DNA of 6,845 nt from Nostoc sp. CHAB 5715 (GTDB lineage: Bacteria; Cyanobacteriota; Cyanobacteriia; Cyanobacteriales; Nostocaceae), in contig NZ_JAIVFR010000349.1 of NCBI RefSeq assembly GCF_020829685.1, positions 1-6,845 on the forward strand, given 5' to 3'. A program made the translations under genes and the position numbers. Under the pieces are notes generated by a model. It saw only the letters and a program-made list of their open reading frames with translations, was not told the DNA's origin and did no database searches. Positions 5,999 to 6,845 of the stretch are shown one piece after another. Every line of letters starts with the position of its first letter. Positions within the stretch are counted from its first letter, which is position 1.

Positions 5999-6028
5999 TT
6001 GTTACCTGGAGCCATTGAGACGATCTTT

Positions 6029-6845
6029 ATGCCAGCAACATCTTTTTATGCAGATGCCCCCTACAACACCAAAAAGTCCCGTCAGGCTTTGGACTCGGAT
6101 CTCACGGTTGACGAAAGTGAGTTATCGGTAGATGACCTACAGGAGCTAGAGATGGCTTCTGCTGACAATGCTAACTTTGCTGCTAACACTAACCGTCGGA
6201 GTACAGACCTAGTACGTCTATATCTTCAGGAAATTGGTCGGGTTCGCTTGTTAGGGCGGGATGAAGAGGTTTCTGAAGCTCAAAAAGTCCAGCGCTACTT
6301 GCGGATGCGGATAGTGCTTGCTAACGCCGCCAAGCAAGGGGATGAAGTGATTTCGCCCTATCAGAGATTAATTGAAGTTCAAGAACGTCTGACCTCAGAA
6401 CTAGGACATCGCCCGTCTTTGGAAAGATGGGCTGCCACTGCTGGCGTAATGATATCGGATCTCAGACCGACTTTGGCAGAGGGCAAACGTCGCTGGGCTG
6501 AAATTGCCAAGTTGACTGTAGAAGAGTTGGAGCAAGTTCAGTCCCAAGGACTCCAAGCAAAAGAACATATGATTAAGGCTAATCTTCGCCTAGTTGTGTC
6601 TGTTGCTAAGAAGTATCAAAATCGCGGTTTGGAATTGTTGGATTTAGTCCAAGAAGGTACACTTGGTTTGGAGCGGGCTGTAGAAAAATTTGACCCCACT
6701 AAAGGTTATCGCTTCAGTACTTATGCCTACTGGTGGATTCGTCAGGGAATTACACGGGCGATCGCTACTTCTAGTCGCACCATCCGCCTCCCTGTCCATA
6801 TTACCGAAAAGTTAAACAAAATCAAAAAGGCTCAACGCAAAATTG
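6029..6845 (+). CDS. sigC: Group 2 sigma-70 factor, SigC-like (5' part, 272 codons, runs off the right edge)
   Basis: The product is a primary-like, non-essential group 2 sigma factor that directs RNA polymerase to promoters. The N-terminus [20 protein letters not shown] and the overall sequence match what I recall of SigC in Nostoc-type cyanobacteria. Region 1.2 is at about 57-92 ([18 protein letters not shown]). Region 2 spans about 176-247, with [12 protein letters not shown] (185-196), [11 protein letters not shown] (204-214) and the core-binding and -10 recognition segment [19 protein letters not shown] (221-239). The start of region 3 ([16 protein letters not shown]) is the last part visible; regions 3.1 to 4.2 lie outside. 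An in-frame TAA at 5981-5983 limits the start. GAGA (6017-6020) is 8 bases before the ATG, and a GGAG at 6008-6011 is too distant. Group 2 sigma membership is certain, while the SigC assignment is by recall. Confidence 0.93.
   Translation, partial: MPATSFYADAPYNTKKSRQALDSDLTVDESELSVDDLQELEMASADNANFAANTNRRSTDLVRLYLQEIGRVRLLGRDEEVSEAQKVQRYLRMRIVLANAAKQGDEVISPYQRLIEVQERLTSELGHRPSLERWAATAGVMISDLRPTLAEGKRRWAEIAKLTVEELEQVQSQGLQAKEHMIKANLRLVVSVAKKYQNRGLELLDLVQEGTLGLERAVEKFDPTKGYRFSTYAYWWIRQGITRAIATSSRTIRLPVHITEKLNKIKKAQRKI

Larger units (their letters stand above)
5185..6028. other. Long intergenic region upstream of the sigma factor gene
   Basis: This 844-bp gap has no convincing gene. It contains two direct copies of GAGGGATAC (5228-5236 and 5252-5260), a weak hairpin (AGGGATACGA 5253-5262 with TCGCTTCCCT 5272-5281), the nested-palindrome repeat (5328-5403) followed by T-rich DNA (5405-5417), an inverted repeat (5503-5554), a promoter candidate (5697-5724), and short direct repeats between 5758 and 5998. 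The second half is probably the regulatory region and long leader of the sigma factor gene. Confidence 0.6.

Overview
The window reads as chromosomal DNA of a filamentous, Nostoc/Anabaena-like cyanobacterium. The evidence is a CcmP-type carboxysome shell gene, a group 2 sigma factor gene closely resembling cyanobacterial SigC, a DUF1350 protein (a family of cyanobacteria and plastids), a long pentapeptide-repeat gene, three copies of the cyanobacterial HIP1 octamer GCGATCGC (59-66, 3060-3067, 6758-6765), and intergenic dispersed repeats of the kind common in Nostocales. The genus is an inference; no ribosomal RNA or other taxonomic marker is present.

Layout, left to right. Positions 1-168 are the open 3' end of an unrecognised reading frame. 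A 184-bp element with 34-bp imperfect terminal inverted repeats (191-374) follows; it has no coding capacity and looks like a miniature transposable element. A strong hairpin terminator (421-455) lies between it and a minus-strand DUF1350 alpha/beta-hydrolase-like gene (509-1507). A 528-bp divergent intergenic region with hairpin-forming repeats separates that gene from ccmP (2036-2677, TTG start). A 268-residue pentapeptide-repeat gene (2688-3494) starts 10 bp after ccmP, so the two are probably one transcription unit. An AT-rich 346-bp gap with a good promoter candidate leads to a 447-residue RTX calcium-binding protein with a C-terminal PPC-like domain (3841-5184). An 844-bp intergenic region follows, with a nested-palindrome repeat (5328-5403), another inverted repeat, a promoter candidate and several short direct repeats. 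It leads to the 5' part of a sigC-like gene (6029 to the window end).

The genes do not form one pathway. The only clear functional pairing is ccmP with the pentapeptide gene, joined by spacing and strand. The RTX protein is probably secreted or surface-located, and the sigma factor is a separate transcription unit. I see no defence system, CRISPR array, rRNA, tRNA or autonomous transposase.

The points most worth checking are the ccmP/pentapeptide pairing, the unbroken run of 47 pentapeptides, the compact 184-bp inverted-repeat element, and the repeat-rich leader of the sigma factor gene, including a near-perfect 16-bp tandem duplication just upstream of its start.
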